Below, one piece after another: positions 6,768 through 6,773 of a DNA stretch of 6,773 nt. The notes below the pieces were generated by a model that had not been told where the DNA came from, ran no database searches, and saw only the letters and a program-made list of their open reading frames with translations. The stretch is from positions 1-6,773 of the forward strand of contig CAMLDJ010000295.1 in assembly GCA_946478755.1 (NCBI GenBank), in the 5' to 3' direction. Both the position numbers and the translations under genes were made by a program. Source of the stretch: an uncultured Pedobacter sp. Lineage in GTDB: Bacteria > Bacteroidota > Bacteroidia > Sphingobacteriales > Sphingobacteriaceae. Every line of letters begins with the position of its first letter. Positions within the stretch are counted from its first letter, which is position 1.

Positions 6768-6773
6768 ACCAAG

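Overview
The window comes from a Bacteroidota chromosome, most likely the Sphingobacteriaceae (Pedobacter-like). Four things point there: a b558-type succinate dehydrogenase in the order C-A-B, start codons without Shine-Dalgarno sequences but with A-rich leaders, promoter elements resembling the Bacteroidota -33 TTTG / -7 TAnnTTTG consensus, and an M56 peptidase carrying TonB and SusC-like sequence. The genus is inferred from protein resemblance, not proven.

Bases 38-3625, plus strand: a compact operon encodes the whole of respiratory complex II. It holds sdhC (five-helix dihaem cytochrome b anchor), sdhA (flavoprotein) and sdhB (iron-sulfur protein), with gaps of only 25-26 bases. A TAnnTTTG element precedes sdhC. 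A perfect 17-bp hairpin follows sdhB and lies between two convergent genes, so it can serve both. The subunits would oxidise succinate to fumarate and pass electrons through FAD, three Fe-S clusters and two haems, probably to menaquinone.

Bases 3640-6217, minus strand: a two-gene regulatory unit pairs a BlaI/MecI-type repressor with a BlaR1-type M56 membrane metallopeptidase. The genes overlap by 4 bases (ATGA). Upstream, a -33/-7 promoter pair has one palindrome in its spacer and a second over the expected transcription start, as expected for autorepression. The peptidase is the most unusual item. Behind its membrane and zinc-protease part it carries two TonB C-terminal-like domains, two tandem copies of the TonB-box-like sequence found at the start of mature SusC receptors, and a C-terminal SusC/RagA plug signature. 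One inner-membrane protein thus carries sequence from both partners of the TonB-receptor interaction.

Bases 6270-6563, minus strand: a 57-codon gene encodes a small single-helix membrane or exported peptide and is followed by a strong intrinsic terminator. It reads in the same direction as the repressor but appears to be a separate transcript. Bases 6564-6773 hold no credible gene, only a few short repeats and a palindrome.
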